Assembly: GCA_032622095.1 (NCBI GenBank)
Contig: CP136066.1
Location: 93,827,319-93,891,318 of the forward strand
Reading direction: 5' to 3'
DNA length: 64,000 bases
Source: Siphonodentalium dalli
Lineage: Eukaryota > Mollusca > Scaphopoda > Gadilida > Siphonodentaliidae
In this document: one piece after another, positions 45,593 through 55,495 of the stretch
Layout: every line of letters begins with the position of its first letter
Position numbering within the stretch: position 1 is the first letter of the stretch
The notes under the pieces: model-generated
What the model was told of the DNA's origin: nothing
The model's input: the letters and a program-made list of their open reading frames with translations, nothing else
The model's database searches: none
Made by a program: the position numbers and the translations under genes

Positions 45593-45686
45593 GTTTGAGA
45601 TATTTCAGACTCAAACATGGACTGATTTCGAAGGAAAGGTACCATTTTGACATTTGTGTACCTTGTTACTGGTGCGTTGAAGAACC
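45593..45686 (+). other. HECTD1: Likely 5' UTR part of HECTD1 exon
   Basis: TTTTTGTTTTAG (ending 45592) is a good acceptor; a second AG follows ATATTTCAG (ending 45608). Either could begin the exon holding the start codon. Any promoter and first exon would lie upstream within this repeat-rich DNA and are not identified. Confidence 0.5.
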
Positions 45687-45826
45687 ATGGCCGACGTAGA
45701 CCCAGAGACCTTGCTAGAATGGCTCCAGATGGGGACAGGAGACGAGCGGGACATGCAATTGATAGCACTCGAACAGCTGTGCATGCTGCTCCTGATGTCA
45801 GATAATGTTGATAGGTGCTTTGAAAG
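45687..45826 (+). CDS. HECTD1: HECTD1 coding exon 1
   Basis: Residues 1-46 plus two bases. Starts [20 protein letters not shown] and ends SDNVDRCFE; nearly identical to the vertebrate N-terminus as I recall it. The donor is AAAG/GTCAGT. The ATG has a strong context (ACCATGG). The split codon joins exon 2 in frame to give S-CPPRTF. A Harbinger-like element begins only 26 bases past the exon end. Confidence 0.95.
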
Positions 45827-45852
45827 GTCAGTCTATTGTCTTTTGTGCTTTA

Positions 45853-46540
45853 GGCCAAAAAAAAAAACATCTGTATTTCCGGTTTCCCGACCTGCCTGCC
45901 GAAATTGGGCGACCTGGATTTGTTATCCAAATTTTTTTTTTTATGCATGTAATTGACATGTAAAATGCATCTATATCGCTAAATATACTATGTTTACATT
46001 AATAAGCAGAAATAATTTTAGATGGAATTTTCAAAAACAATTTACTTCTATTGAATTATATGTCTATTTGTGGTTACAGATGAATCCCAATCTGAGGAAT
46101 AAATCTGTTCTGTTCTGAGTCGCACGGTCAGGTGAAAATGCGAGGTCAACATGATGGCATGGAAGTTATTTAGACTTTTGCTAGCAACACCGATAGTATA
46201 AATTTTGTCATGTACAGTATTGCGCAACATTGTGTCACGGTGCCACGAGCCACGGGAGATACGATAGCATTTTCGTGTCCCTTCTTGGAACTCAGATTGC
46301 TCCAAACTTTCTGGTGCATATTCTGGTTATATTGTCAGATATAAAACTAGATTTCTGTCAGAAATTTCAGCAACTGGATACAAAGGTATTGAGAATACCA
46401 ACATTTATCTTGTTTTTAGAATATGGTTCATTATAGATGGATTTGAAGAAAAAAAATTGCCAAAACCAATTTTTTTCCTACCTGCTTACCTGAATTATTT
46501 TGTTCAAGAAATCGGAAACAGACAAGTTTTTATTTTGGCC
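45853..46540. mobile_element. Harbinger-like MITE in HECTD1 intron 1
   Basis: Ends GGCCAAAAAAAAAAACATCT then GTATTTCCG, and, reversed, GGCCAAAATAAAAACTTGTC then TGTTTCCG. TTA flanks both sides (45850-45852, 46541-46543), a TWA target. Subterminal CGACCTGCCTGCC mirrors the GGTAGG repeats of the relative at 26554-27357. 688 bp without a transposase. Confidence 0.8.
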
Positions 46541-46556
46541 TTAAACAATTTAATAT

Positions 46557-46760
46557 GGTGCAGCGCGGTAGCCCAATGGATAAGGTGTTCGACTTGTAGT
46601 CATTGTCAACTCAGCATTATGAGTTCGATGCTTGCTGGCAGACTGCTGAGTTTAAAAACTGAGGCTAGCTATCAAGTAATTCAAGTTTATTGGACTGTGA
46701 CTATAGAGTCACGGTATACGCTGTTCATATCTCGTGGCTAGTTGTGACCCTTGAGCATGG
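46557..46760 (+). mobile_element. tRNA-derived SINE
   Basis: GCGCGGTAGCCCAATGGATA resembles a polymerase III A box (TAGCCCAATGG), and GAGTTCGATGC 60 bases later resembles a B box. The spacing fits a tRNA head; the cloverleaf is not complete, so this is a SINE rather than a tRNA gene. The following GACTGCTGAG-containing body has no clear tail. Confidence 0.6.
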
Positions 46761-46989
46761 TTGTTCAAACTGTGTACCGACCGTGGTTGCATCACTCATG
46801 CATTAAGAGTGTCAATCAATCTTGACTGTATGCTAACCTTAATGTGAGCATGAATTCGTTGCAGCTTGGATTGTTGGGAGTAATAATCACTTTACGTGCC
46901 CTATGATCGAGATAATAATCAATGTATAGTGCATTGAAATTAATTCACTGTATAATGCACTGAAAAAATGGATCGCTTGTTATTATTAT

Positions 46990-47485
46990 TTATATTTAAC
47001 CCATTATCAATCGGATTACTGAACAGATTAAATCTTCAACCAATTTCATTCATATTTAGTATATCGATCTTTCACAGCAATATCTTGATCGAGTTCAACG
47101 ATAAGTTTGTCTGATTTTGTTTACCTGAGTTACGGCCCTTAGATTATCTATTTTTTTTAGCAATTTTAGGAAAATTTATGTCGGATAGCGCAATAACTTG
47201 AACAAACTAATTTCATTCATATTTGGTATATGGATCTTTCACAACAATTTCCTTTTTACCTGAGTTACGGCTCTTAGTTTGTCTAATTTTAGCAATTTTA
47301 TGACCGTTCGCGCGATAGCTTGGAATAAACTAAAACCAGGTCTGTTAAATATTTATTACTTGAGTTATGGCATTGAGTTCTGAGTTAGTTTCTTTAGTTT
47401 GTCCATTTTTAGTGATTCTCGGTCAGACAGATTCACTCTTGTGGGCTAAAAAACTTGACCAGAGCCATCTTCGATGCTCAACCCT
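46990..47485. mobile_element. Pearl-like array in intron 1
   Basis: Units with CAATTTCATTCATATTTAG, ATCTTTCACAGCAATATC, GAGTTACGGCCCTTAG and GTTCGCGCGATAGCTTGG, parallel to 10203-11150. Two to three diverged units. Confidence 0.6.
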
Positions 47486-47593
47486 TGTTTTATTTATTAT
47501 AATATTGGCAGATCAAGAGAGAACTAATATCTGAAAGATAACAAATCCTCCTGTAAATGGCTGGGGATCTTTTACAATATGGCTATCCCAAAG

Positions 47594-47757
47594 CTACAGT
47601 AATGCTCTAAATAATCGACTCCTTAACCACAGCAGAATTATGGGTAACTTTTCAGGATTTAGTCGGAAATATGGCTTGTTGCCATTCATCGGAAAGCTCT
47701 CAGTTACCCATAATTCTGCTGTGGTTAATGAGTCGATTATTTAGAGCATTACTGTAT
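47594..47757. mobile_element. P1 MITE with shortened right arm
   Basis: Left arm from CTACAGTAATGCTCTAAATA to CATCGGAAAGCTCTC is whole; the right arm starts at AGTTACCCATAATTCTGC and ends AGAGCATTACTGTA, missing its inner half. TA at the tips. Confidence 0.85.
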
Positions 47758-47924
47758 TTCATTAATTGATAAACTTTCCTGTTTGTACATCTGAATATAT
47801 TTGTATTAAAAAAAATTGTAATTAAGGTATTGTGAATTTGGTATAGTAGATTATTTGGTAAAATTGCATAGAAAAACTGCACATGCAAATCGTTGATATT
47901 AAGTGAAAGTTACTTTTTTTTTAA

Positions 47925-48177
47925 CCCTTTCTATACTTAGTACTCATTGACGAGTAATTCCCTTAGGAAATGTTCAGATAATAAGTTCAACAAACGACAT
48001 ATGAACTTAGTATCTGAACATTTCCCACCAATGAATATCACTCCTTCTGCACACGTATCATGTTTTCCTCTGTGTTTTTTTGCTTTTATTTTCTGAACAT
48101 CCCTTAAACTGGCTAATAGACCATTGTATTGTATACCTTTATGACTGAATGGGAGAATACATTTTATAAAGAAATGG
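47925..48177 (+). mobile_element. P6 TTAA-type MITE abutting HECTD1 exon 2
   Basis: TTAA at 47921-47924 and 48178-48181. Ends CCCTTTCTATACTTAG and TATAAAGAAATGG. Shares CCCTTAGGAAATGTTCAGAT and GAATGGGAGAATACATTT with 14261-14660. Only 14 bases (ATGATGCATTTACAG, counting the shared A of the TTAA) separate its TTAA from exon 2. Confidence 0.85.
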
Positions 48178-48195
48178 TTAATGATGCATTTACAG

Positions 48196-48430
48196 CTGCC
48201 CACCAAGAACGTTCTTACCAGCGTTATGTCGGATCTTATTGGATGAGAGCGCTCCGGATAATGTTCTGGAAGTGACCGCTCGAGCCATTACCTACTACCT
48301 TGATGTATCAGCAGAATGTACTCGTCGAATTGTGGCTGTAGATGGCGCTGTAAAAGCTCTCTGTAATAGGCTCGTTGTCGTTGAAATGTCATCTAGAACA
48401 AGTCGAGATTTGGCTGAACAGTGTATTAAA
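48196..48430 (+). CDS. HECTD1: HECTD1 coding exon 2
   Basis: Residues 47-125. Acceptor ATGCATTTACAG, donor ATTAAA/GTAAGT. Encodes [20 protein letters not shown], then [20 protein letters not shown] and [17 protein letters not shown]: helical repeats of the N-terminal armadillo-like region. The reading frame continues 5' across the acceptor only by chance; the splice is set by the join CFE-S-CPPRTF. The acceptor has a very weak pyrimidine tract. Confidence 0.95.
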
Positions 48431-49397
48431 GTAAGTATATTGAGTTGGTTTATAAGTTGCATTTCTGTTGTTTTGTCATGGTCTAGCTAGTGGTTATCTG
48501 CTTTATTTCTCTTTTAAATTATTATGGTGACACCAGCTGGTGACACGGACTGTTTTCAGGGATATTATATGTACATGTAATTAAGTTTGAAGTCCAATTT
48601 GTACATCAAAATTAGCCGTCATTGAACACAGGTGAGTTTTGGCAGTGCTGCGACAAATGTACAGCGCAGAGCTTTTACCTCAAAACAAGGTCTGTATCAA
48701 AGAATTGTTTAAATTAAAATAAATCAATTAAACTATTAATAGTTATTTTCAGTGTATTTATTCTCTATCCAATTAATACAAAATTATACATTATACAAAT
48801 CCAGCATGAGGTCATCTATGTCTGAGGAATGGCTTTTTTTTTACACCGAATTGTTTTGATTGGTACTGTGAACAAATTACAAAGAAAGCATGCAGAACGT
48901 GCATATAGCATGTAACATGAGCTCTGCTACTGGTTACTGCTAGAGTACACTGACACTGAATGTGACAATGTGTCTTTTGCCAACCGTGGTAGTTCCTTTG
49001 ATGTCGGCTTTTAATATTGCTACCGTTATAAAAGTCATTGTATCCTCTGTATGTTGAGGTGCTTACATGCTTTTAGTTCATTAACTTGAGATCAAAGAAA
49101 GATGATCTGTTTTAATTTGGTTTCTATAAGAAGCTTCAATTTTCTTACTTGTTGTCTCAAATGCAAGGAAATGGCTACTTTTCAGTGATAAACATCCAAA
49201 TTTTCTCACAACAGGGCGTCGGGTATGTGCTTCCCAAATACGACCACATTCTCCCAACCCCTAGCAGAAACCCTGATATATATACATGTATAAGGACTTG
49301 CAAACTCTTCCTCAAATCAGCATACATAGATATATTCCTGACTATACATTGTTTCTTATTTGTGTTTATCTAGTGTACTAATTTTTTGATCTTTTAG
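48431..49397. other. HECTD1: HECTD1 intron 2
   Basis: 967 bases, GTAAGT...CTTTTAG. No repeat of the named families was recognised in it. Confidence 0.6.
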
Positions 49398-49625
49398 GTA
49401 TTAGAACTTGTCTGCACAAGAGAGTCAGGCGCTGTGTTTGATTCCGGTGGACTAAATTGTGTCCTGACATTCATCCATCAAAATGGCTCTCTCGTCCACA
49501 AGGATACACTCCATTCATCTATGTCTGTTGTGTCGAGACTCTGTGGTAAAATGGAACCACAGGACAACTCCTTAGTTACCTGTGTCGTGTCCCTGTCTCT
49601 ACAACTCAAACATGATGACCAATTC
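49398..49625 (+). CDS. HECTD1: HECTD1 coding exon 3
   Basis: Residues 126-201, phase 0 at both ends. Acceptor GATCTTTTAG, donor CAATTC/GTAAGT. Encodes [20 protein letters not shown], then [20 protein letters not shown] and MEPQDNSL, matching the vertebrate protein closely. Confidence 0.95.
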
Positions 49626-49970
49626 GTAAGTAGCTAGAACGAGACCGATTTTCAAGCTTGATCTGAGTTGAGGGTCACCTCAATGTGCCATTCTGATTGA
49701 TACATGGCAATTTCTATAAGAAATGAGAATTTGTTCATGCTCACCGAAGGAAGCACACTTGAAGCAATGAACACTCATACTGACTCCGTGCCTCCATAAA
49801 TCTAATATATATAAGAAATGAACAACGGTTTCAATGTGGTCACAGGAATTTGACTGCGAGAAAAATGCAGCAAACTGCATGATCCCAAAGGGGTTCATGC
49901 AGCCAACAGAGTTTGCTGTTTTTTTAACATGATCAATATATAGGACCATGTTAAATCTGTTGTTTATTAC

Positions 49971-50438
49971 CTACTAGCGGGGGTACCCGGCGTTGCTCGG
50001 GTAAAGACGATAGTTAACAAATTGAAGTGTTTACATTTACACAATTTCAAAGAACTTCTCTGTACACCACATTGGTGATCTTCCCTTCTGCGGTATGGAT
50101 GAATATTTTGACTGTTGATCTATTCCTGATATGGTATGGACAAAGTGCATTCTGGACGCTTATGCTATTCGAGGCAATGTGTAGACTAACTATAAAGAGC
50201 GTTCACTATTGATCTATTCCTGATATGGTATGAATAAAGAGCTCTCTGCTCACTTTTGTGTGCAACATGTTAGCTACATTCTGTGCAGAGTCTCAGTTGT
50301 TTTTTTTAAGACATCTGAGGTAAACAGGACCTAACTAATAATGCTCGCCAAGTCAAATTACCCCATGATGGTCCAGCCGTTTGATCACCTGTAAGCGAAC
50401 AAACAAACAAACAAAATTTGGTTTTATTAGTATAGATA
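49971..50438. mobile_element. Dispersed element, TACTAGCGGGGGTACCCGG type
   Basis: Starts CTACTAGCGGGGGTACCCGG and CGTTGCTCGGGTAA, ends AAACAAACAAACAAAATTTG and TTTTATTAGTATAGAT. Ends of this phrasing are widespread in invertebrate genomes. The element is flanked by two diverged copies of a segment containing CCAAAGGGGTTCATGCAG (49886 and 50487). No protein; class unassigned. Confidence 0.55.
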
Positions 50439-50548
50439 TTCACATACTTAAATAAATCACGAAAAATCTTAATTCGAATGAAATCCAAAGGGGTTCATGC
50501 AGATGTCGCTAAATTTTTATCGCGATCATAACCAATGACCATGTTTAA

Positions 50549-50688
50549 CCCTTTCAGTGCCAAGTCCGATTTTTGTATCAACCCATATTTCCTTGATCAT
50601 TTTTCAAATTTATTGATTATAATAATGTGATACATCAATTGATGGAAAGAGCTCTTTGGTACAAAAATCGTACTTGGCACTGAAAGGG
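50549..50688. mobile_element. P5 TTAA-type MITE, 140 bp
   Basis: TTAA at 50545-50548 and 50689-50692. Inverted ends CCCTTTCAGTGCCAAGTCCG and, reversed, CCCTTTCAGTGCCAAGTACG. The related flank at 49943-49970 (GACCATGTTAAATC) is uninserted with one TTAA, so the target duplication is read directly. CCC...GGG ends with TTAA are the hallmark of piggyBac-type elements. Confidence 0.9.
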
Positions 50689-50692
50689 TTAA

Positions 50693-51022
50693 TCCGTCGT
50701 TTATTATTAGCTCAACATGAGAAATATAACTTATCATGAAGCTGTGTTTGTAATTGTCTTTGCTTGCAATGAACCAGCCCTCTTAATTCAGATAGTTTGG
50801 CTTCGGCAATCTTCTATGGTAGCCTTTTGCTGTGGCCCATTTTGCTTCAGCAAATGCTTCCAAATTGCTGATTGCCGTAGACAAACATGAGGGCTGAATG
50901 AGCTGTTACATCACAATCAATGACATAGCCCCCAGTTTGAGACATGACCAATTGAATGAAGGAGGAAATCCAATCAGTACAGAATTGGAGTTGGCATACA
51001 CAATTCTAGAGACATACTGAAG
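50693..51022. other. Intron 3 linker
   Basis: Includes an S/Q-like AGCTCAACATGAG tip at 50708 without further match; nothing else assigned. Confidence 0.35.
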
Positions 51023-51104
51023 TGAGAGCTTTCCGATGAATGGCAACAAGCCATATCATAATTCTGCTGTGGTTAAGGAGTCGATTATTTAGGGCATTAC
51101 TGTA
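51023..51104 (-). mobile_element. P1 MITE, right arm only with internal loss
   Basis: TGAGAGCTTTCCGATGAATG, CAACAAGCCATATCATAATT, ending AGGGCATTACTGTA. Confidence 0.8.
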
Positions 51105-51159
51105 ACTCTGATAAGATTTTTAAAATGACTGACCAATGCTATCAAATCTGTGAAACTGT

Positions 51160-51432
51160 TTCTGACATTTGCAGAATGAGGTCCCCAGAGGGTGAATTTA
51201 GTGACGTGACCAAAATTCACCCTCTGGGGACCTCATTCTGCTGAGGCCTCAACTGCTATGGGAGACCTAGGATCAGATTGAAGTTCACCAGTTGAAGTTG
51301 GTGATGTTCACTCATTAGTCTCTATTGGGTTATATTTAAACTGAACAGAAGAGGAAAGCGTATCTAAAACAATGTTAATTTGAGACTATAGAGACTTCCC
51401 AGGAGGCCAAAACAGAATGAGGTCCCCAGAGC
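51160..51432. mobile_element. F2 foldback element
   Basis: CTGACATTTGCAGAATGAGG, CCCCAGAGGGTGAATTTAGT, CAAAATTCACCCTCTGGGGA, CTGCTATGGGAGACC and final GAATGAGGTCCCCAGAG. The first hairpin is short and very close-paired. Confidence 0.7.
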
Positions 51433-51765
51433 AGGGAAATTTCCAGGGCTGTTTTGATACATTACCTGTTACAGGTATGGGCGCCCAAACTCGAGAAGCC
51501 CAAATGTCCCCAAATTCCTTGTGAACCGTATTGAGTCAACCTGAATTTTCCAAAGCAATTCAACAATAGGCTATGTAAATAAAAAATCTGCAGTTGCAAT
51601 AGGGCCTTTATTTGCATGATTAATTTTTAAATCAGACATATTATGTCATATTAAAATACATGTAAATGTATACATCTGTGTTGGTTTGGAATGAAGCCTT
51701 ATTAAGTCATATGCGAATAAATGTACATGTATCCTCTGCTGGAAACAGGTGTCCCCAAATTATCT
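51433..51765. other. Intron 3 linker
   Basis: No gene or repeat recognised. Confidence 0.35.
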
Positions 51766-51767
51766 CT

Positions 51768-51890
51768 GGATTCCTCCCTGCCCCAGAGGGTGAATTTGGC
51801 GATGATAGCACATTGGGTTGGATAGCGTTCCTAAATTCACACTCTGGGGACCTCATTCTGTAAATGTCAGACACTATTTCAAGGCTTGAT
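51768..51890. mobile_element. F2 fragment next to exon 4
   Basis: CCCCAGAGGGTGAATTTGGC and AATTCACACTCTGGGGACCT form one hairpin, followed by ATGTCAGACACTATTTCAAG. It ends about 44 bases before exon 4. Confidence 0.65.
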
Positions 51891-51933
51891 CCTATCTTGA
51901 TGCAGGGTTCACATTCATCGCTTATTATTGCAG

Positions 51934-52259
51934 GTTGCTGATGGTGCTTTGAGATGCTTTGCCTCGCTGGCTGATCGATTCACACGTCGTGGTGTAGACC
52001 CTGCTCCCCTTGCTCAGAATGGACTGATCCAGGAACTGCTAGACAGGCTAGAAGCCGCAGGAGATATTGGAACCAATGTTTCTGTCAACACGACTCCAGG
52101 CAACACTTCCATTAACCAGGATTCCAAGTCGAGCAGTAGCGTGTCAACTGTTATCAGTCTACTGTCAACGCTGTGTCGTGGCTCACCAGGAATTACTCAT
52201 GATTTGCTGCGATCTGACTTACCTGATGCAATTGAGAGTGGCCTTCGAGGTGATGAGAG
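51934..52259 (+). CDS. HECTD1: HECTD1 coding exon 4
   Basis: Residues 202-310 (last codon split). Acceptor TTATTATTGCAG, donor GATGAGAG/GTATGT. Encodes [40 protein letters not shown], a less conserved serine/threonine-rich loop ([18 protein letters not shown]), then [20 protein letters not shown] and [14 protein letters not shown]. The loop is where vertebrate proteins also vary. Confidence 0.95.
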
Positions 52260-52467
52260 GTATGTATCAATGGATTTTCAAGTAAATTAAATGAAGGGTA
52301 CGAATAAAAATAGATGGTGACTAACGTCCTATAATAACATAAAAGTATCGGTGGTGAACACTTAAAAATATCCGTAAAAACATTCTAATTTACATCTTAA
52401 ACAGTGTCTTAAATGAAAAGAATGAACACGAAACAAAAAAGTTGCAGGGCTTTCAACATTATTAGAC

Positions 52468-52673
52468 CTTTCTTTACTAAATGGATTTTCCTATCAATCG
52501 TATAGATTGGAATGGTCTATTATTCAACTGGAGGGGTGTTCAAGAAATATAAGCAGATGACAATAATTAAAATGCAGAAGGATTCCTATTCATCGGAGGG
52601 AAATGTTCAGATGATAAAGTTCAACAAATGGCCTGTCCCGACTTCTCGTAAATGAGTATTTGGTAAAGAATGG
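52468..52673 (-). mobile_element. P6 MITE, degenerate, in intron 4
   Basis: Reverse-oriented: CCTTTCTTTACTAAATGGAT at the left corresponds to the family's right end; GAGGGAAATGTTCAGATGAT, AGTTCAACAAATGG and CGTAAATGAGTATTTGGTAA correspond to the left. Flanks have lost clear TTAA. Confidence 0.65.
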
Positions 52674-53552
52674 TTTCAATACTATATGATTGGTAAACAT
52701 CGAGCAAAGCACTTATTCATGTTCTATCAATGTGAGTAAAATTCACCATCAACGAAAAGCAGCTGAATCATCAACATAGTTCTAATATCTCAACTTGTTA
52801 AGTACTTACTTGAATCAATGGAAGGAAGCATTTGCGTTTGCTATACATGGTTCCCGTGGCTCCTAAAATTTCCTTGAATACCCTTGAATTTAACCTAACT
52901 CCTTGAAAACCCTTTTATAATAGCCATTTATAAATCCTTGAAATGTTGGAAAACCATTGAATAGTTGGCATTCCATTACTATCTCGGGATGTGGAACAAT
53001 TACACAAAGCGATCAGCAAAATAATTATGTGCGATAGAAAATTGCTGCAAAAACCTGGTCCGCTATTTCCGTCTTCCTAAATTTAATCTTTGGTTTCAGT
53101 TTCATTACTGTTTGTTTGCAGCTCTGATTAGTTAAACACATTTGTTTCGATGTATTTAATTTTAATTGTCACAATTGCATGCACACACACAAATTTAATT
53201 GCTTTAGTTTGCTTAGTATTAAAATGAAAGTATGCTGGGTGGAAAATGCTGTTTCCAACATTGTGGGATCGAAATTCCAGTGGACCAAGTTCGTGGAACT
53301 TGAGTGTACCATGCCCAATATCAACTTAGTATAAACTAATAGATGTTGCCAATATGGCGTAATATGCCTTAGTTTCCCATTCTAAAAAAAAATATTCTCA
53401 ATATATTTAGTCACAACACTTTATCTCCCCAAATACTTTGTACTATATCATGCACCAGCTGTGTGAAGTACTTTATACTCATCAGTCTTATGTAATACTA
53501 GTATGTAACATGTATGCACTTGCTGATTCATTAGTCTATGTATCAGCTGACA
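52674..53552. other. Intron 4 linker
   Basis: About 880 bases with no assigned repeat. CCTTGAATACCCTTGAATTT near 52873 recurs with changes at 53763 and 53825, so the P1 copy probably sits inside an older CTTGAAT-type repeat. Confidence 0.4.
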
Positions 53553-53760
53553 CTACAGTAATGCCCTAAGTAATCGAACCCTTAACCACAGCAGAATTAT
53601 GGGTAACTTTTCAGGATTTAGTCAGAAATATGGCTTGTTGCCATTCATCGGAGAGAGCTTTCCGATGAATGGCAACAAGCCATATTTCCGACTAAATCCT
53701 GAAAAGTTACCCATAATTCTGCTGTGGTTAAGGAGTCGATTAATTAAAGCATTACTGTAC
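53553..53760. mobile_element. P1 palindromic MITE, complete
   Basis: TACAGTAATGCCCTAAGTAA to TTAATTAAAGCATTACTGTA, about 208 bp, palindromic centre CATCGGAGAGAGCTTTCCGATG. TA at both tips. Confidence 0.9.
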
Positions 53761-54107
53761 TCCTGGAATACCCTTGAATTTCTAGCTGGCGCACCCTTGA
53801 AAAACCCTTAGATCCTGCCTTGGATACTCCTGGAATACCTTTGAATTTGATCACAAAATAGATGCAGGAACCATGCTATTGTATGTGTACATATGAAACT
53901 CTCATCTTATTTATTTATTAATAATTGTATGTGTTGTGATTACTTTCTGTCAACAGTATATGCATTTTTCCAATGAAATTAATACAAGTAGGGATCCCAA
54001 TAAGCACCGAAATAAAATTATAATAGTTTTACGAATATAATTTATGTGTGGGAGATCATCTCACTGAGATGGAGGTCCAGATTACTGTATTCATAGGTAT
54101 CGATCCG

Positions 54108-54286
54108 TTCTTTACTAGATTCTCATTGATAAATAGTTCCCTTAGGAAATGTTCAAATAAAAACACTTTGAACCATATTATAACAGCAGGTGTCTGCTTA
54201 GATAACTAATTATTTCACACATTGAGTGAACAATGGTGATTTCATGCTATAACAGATGGGAGATTCTCTATTTAGTTCAGAAAGGG
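54108..54286 (+). mobile_element. P6 MITE remnant ending beside exon 5
   Basis: CCGTTCTTTACTAGATTCTC, ATAGTTCCCTTAGGAAATGT and, at the right, GATGGGAGATTCTCTATTTA then GTTCAGAAAGGG. The right end is followed by TTCA rather than TTAA and lies 26 bases before exon 5. Confidence 0.65.
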
Positions 54287-54312
54287 TTCATCGTCTCTTT
54301 CTTCTTGTACAG

Positions 54313-54524
54313 GGTTTGCTTGGATACCATGCGTTTGGTTGACCTGCTTCTGGTCCTGTTGTTCGAGGGAAGGAAGGCTTTACCCAAGTCAGGAGTAGGA
54401 ACTATTATCAGTAGGCTGCCTGGACTCAGACGCACAGATAGTGCGGGCGATAGGTCCCACAGACAACTCATCGACTGTATTCGAAGTAAAGATACTGATG
54501 CTCTTATAGATGCTGTGGATAACG
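54313..54524 (+). CDS. HECTD1: HECTD1 coding exon 5
   Basis: Residues about 310-380. Acceptor TTTCTTCTTGTACAG, donor GATAACG/GTGAGT. Encodes [50 protein letters not shown] and [17 protein letters not shown]. Last stretch before the ankyrin repeats. Confidence 0.95.
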
Positions 54525-54780
54525 GTGAGTTCTTAATCTATCCCGTCAATATAATAAACACTTTTATGAAAATATGATGTTATATTCTCTTGCTGTGAGA
54601 AGTAAAATTTAAAGTAAAATTGGACTAATATTGGAATCTATGTCTTGATGACATCATATTTCCAGACTTAATTTGGCCATTGATTTTATCTCGTCAAACC
54701 AAAAGAGATGAGACGCTAGCCTGAAATATCAGAAAATTTAAATATCAGAAATTTAGAAATGTTTGCCATTCATTTCTTAA

Positions 54781-55495
54781 CCCTTTGACGGGCAGAACGA
54801 CATTTATGTCATGTTGCGGTTGACAGGTTGAACAACATATATGTCGTTTACAGTAGCTGCAGGTGTAGTTTTATTACCTAAATAAACATAAATAAAAAAA
54901 ATTATCTCCTAAAAGGAAACCTTTCATGGATATAATGGATATTATATTTATTATTTTCATTAATTCATTCTTAGTTTATTTGCAAACATCTATTCAACCC
55001 AATCCTGAGTTTAGTGTGCCTGTCATTTGCAGAATGAGGTCCCCAGAGGGTGAATTTAGTGATGCTATCCCGCAATTTAATTTCACCCTTTGGGGACCTA
55101 ATTCTGCTTAGGCCTCATCTTCTCTGGAAAGTTTCTTTATTATCAAATTTCTATAGCATCTTCTTCACATAGATTCTATTTATTTTCTAGTTTAGTTTCT
55201 CTATATCCCCAAATTGGCAGACGACACATTGCATAATCGAGGTTCCCAATGGGTGTACATCACAATATTCACCATTTGGGAACTTCAATCTAAGACTATG
55301 TCTCCCATAGCAGTTGAGGCAATGCAGAATGAGGTTCCTAGAGGATGAATTGAGTGATGCTAGCCCGCTATGCGGGATAGCGTCACTAAATTCACTCTCT
55401 GTGGACCTCATTCTGCAAATGACAGGCACACTGAACTCAGGCTTGATTCACCCATGGATATGATGTCATGTATAATGTACTTAACCGTCAAAGGG
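54781..55495. mobile_element. V element: TTAA-type, hosts an F2 copy
   Basis: TTAA at 54777-54780 and 55496-55499; ends CCCTTTGACGG and CCGTCAAAGGG are perfect inverted repeats. Subterminal ATGTCATG motifs also pair. An F2 copy fills its middle. CCC...GGG with TTAA suggests piggyBac type. Confidence 0.85.
55000..55446. mobile_element. F2 foldback element, best-preserved copy
   Basis: Inverted ends CCTGAGTTTAGTGTGCCTGT and, reversed, CCTGAGTTCAGTGTGCCTGT, continuing through CATTTGCAGAATGAGGTCC. Centre has TCTATATCCCCAAATTGGCA and CATAATCGAGGTTCCCAATG. About 440 bp. The terminal repeats extend at least 45 bases. Confidence 0.8.

Noticed and set aside
45687-45956. HECTD1 exon 1 reading on to a stop at 45956 as a short protein
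   Set aside because: The frame beyond 45826 leaves HECTD1 similarity at a GTCAGT donor and reads into a Harbinger-like element.
46557-46640. Functional tRNA gene
   Set aside because: A- and B-box-like motifs are present, but no acceptor stem closes and the anticodon arm is not convincing; SINE preferred.
54233-54577. ATG at 54233 as start of a separate protein
   Set aside because: Upstream codons are P6 remnant; HECTD1 similarity begins exactly after the acceptor at 54312.
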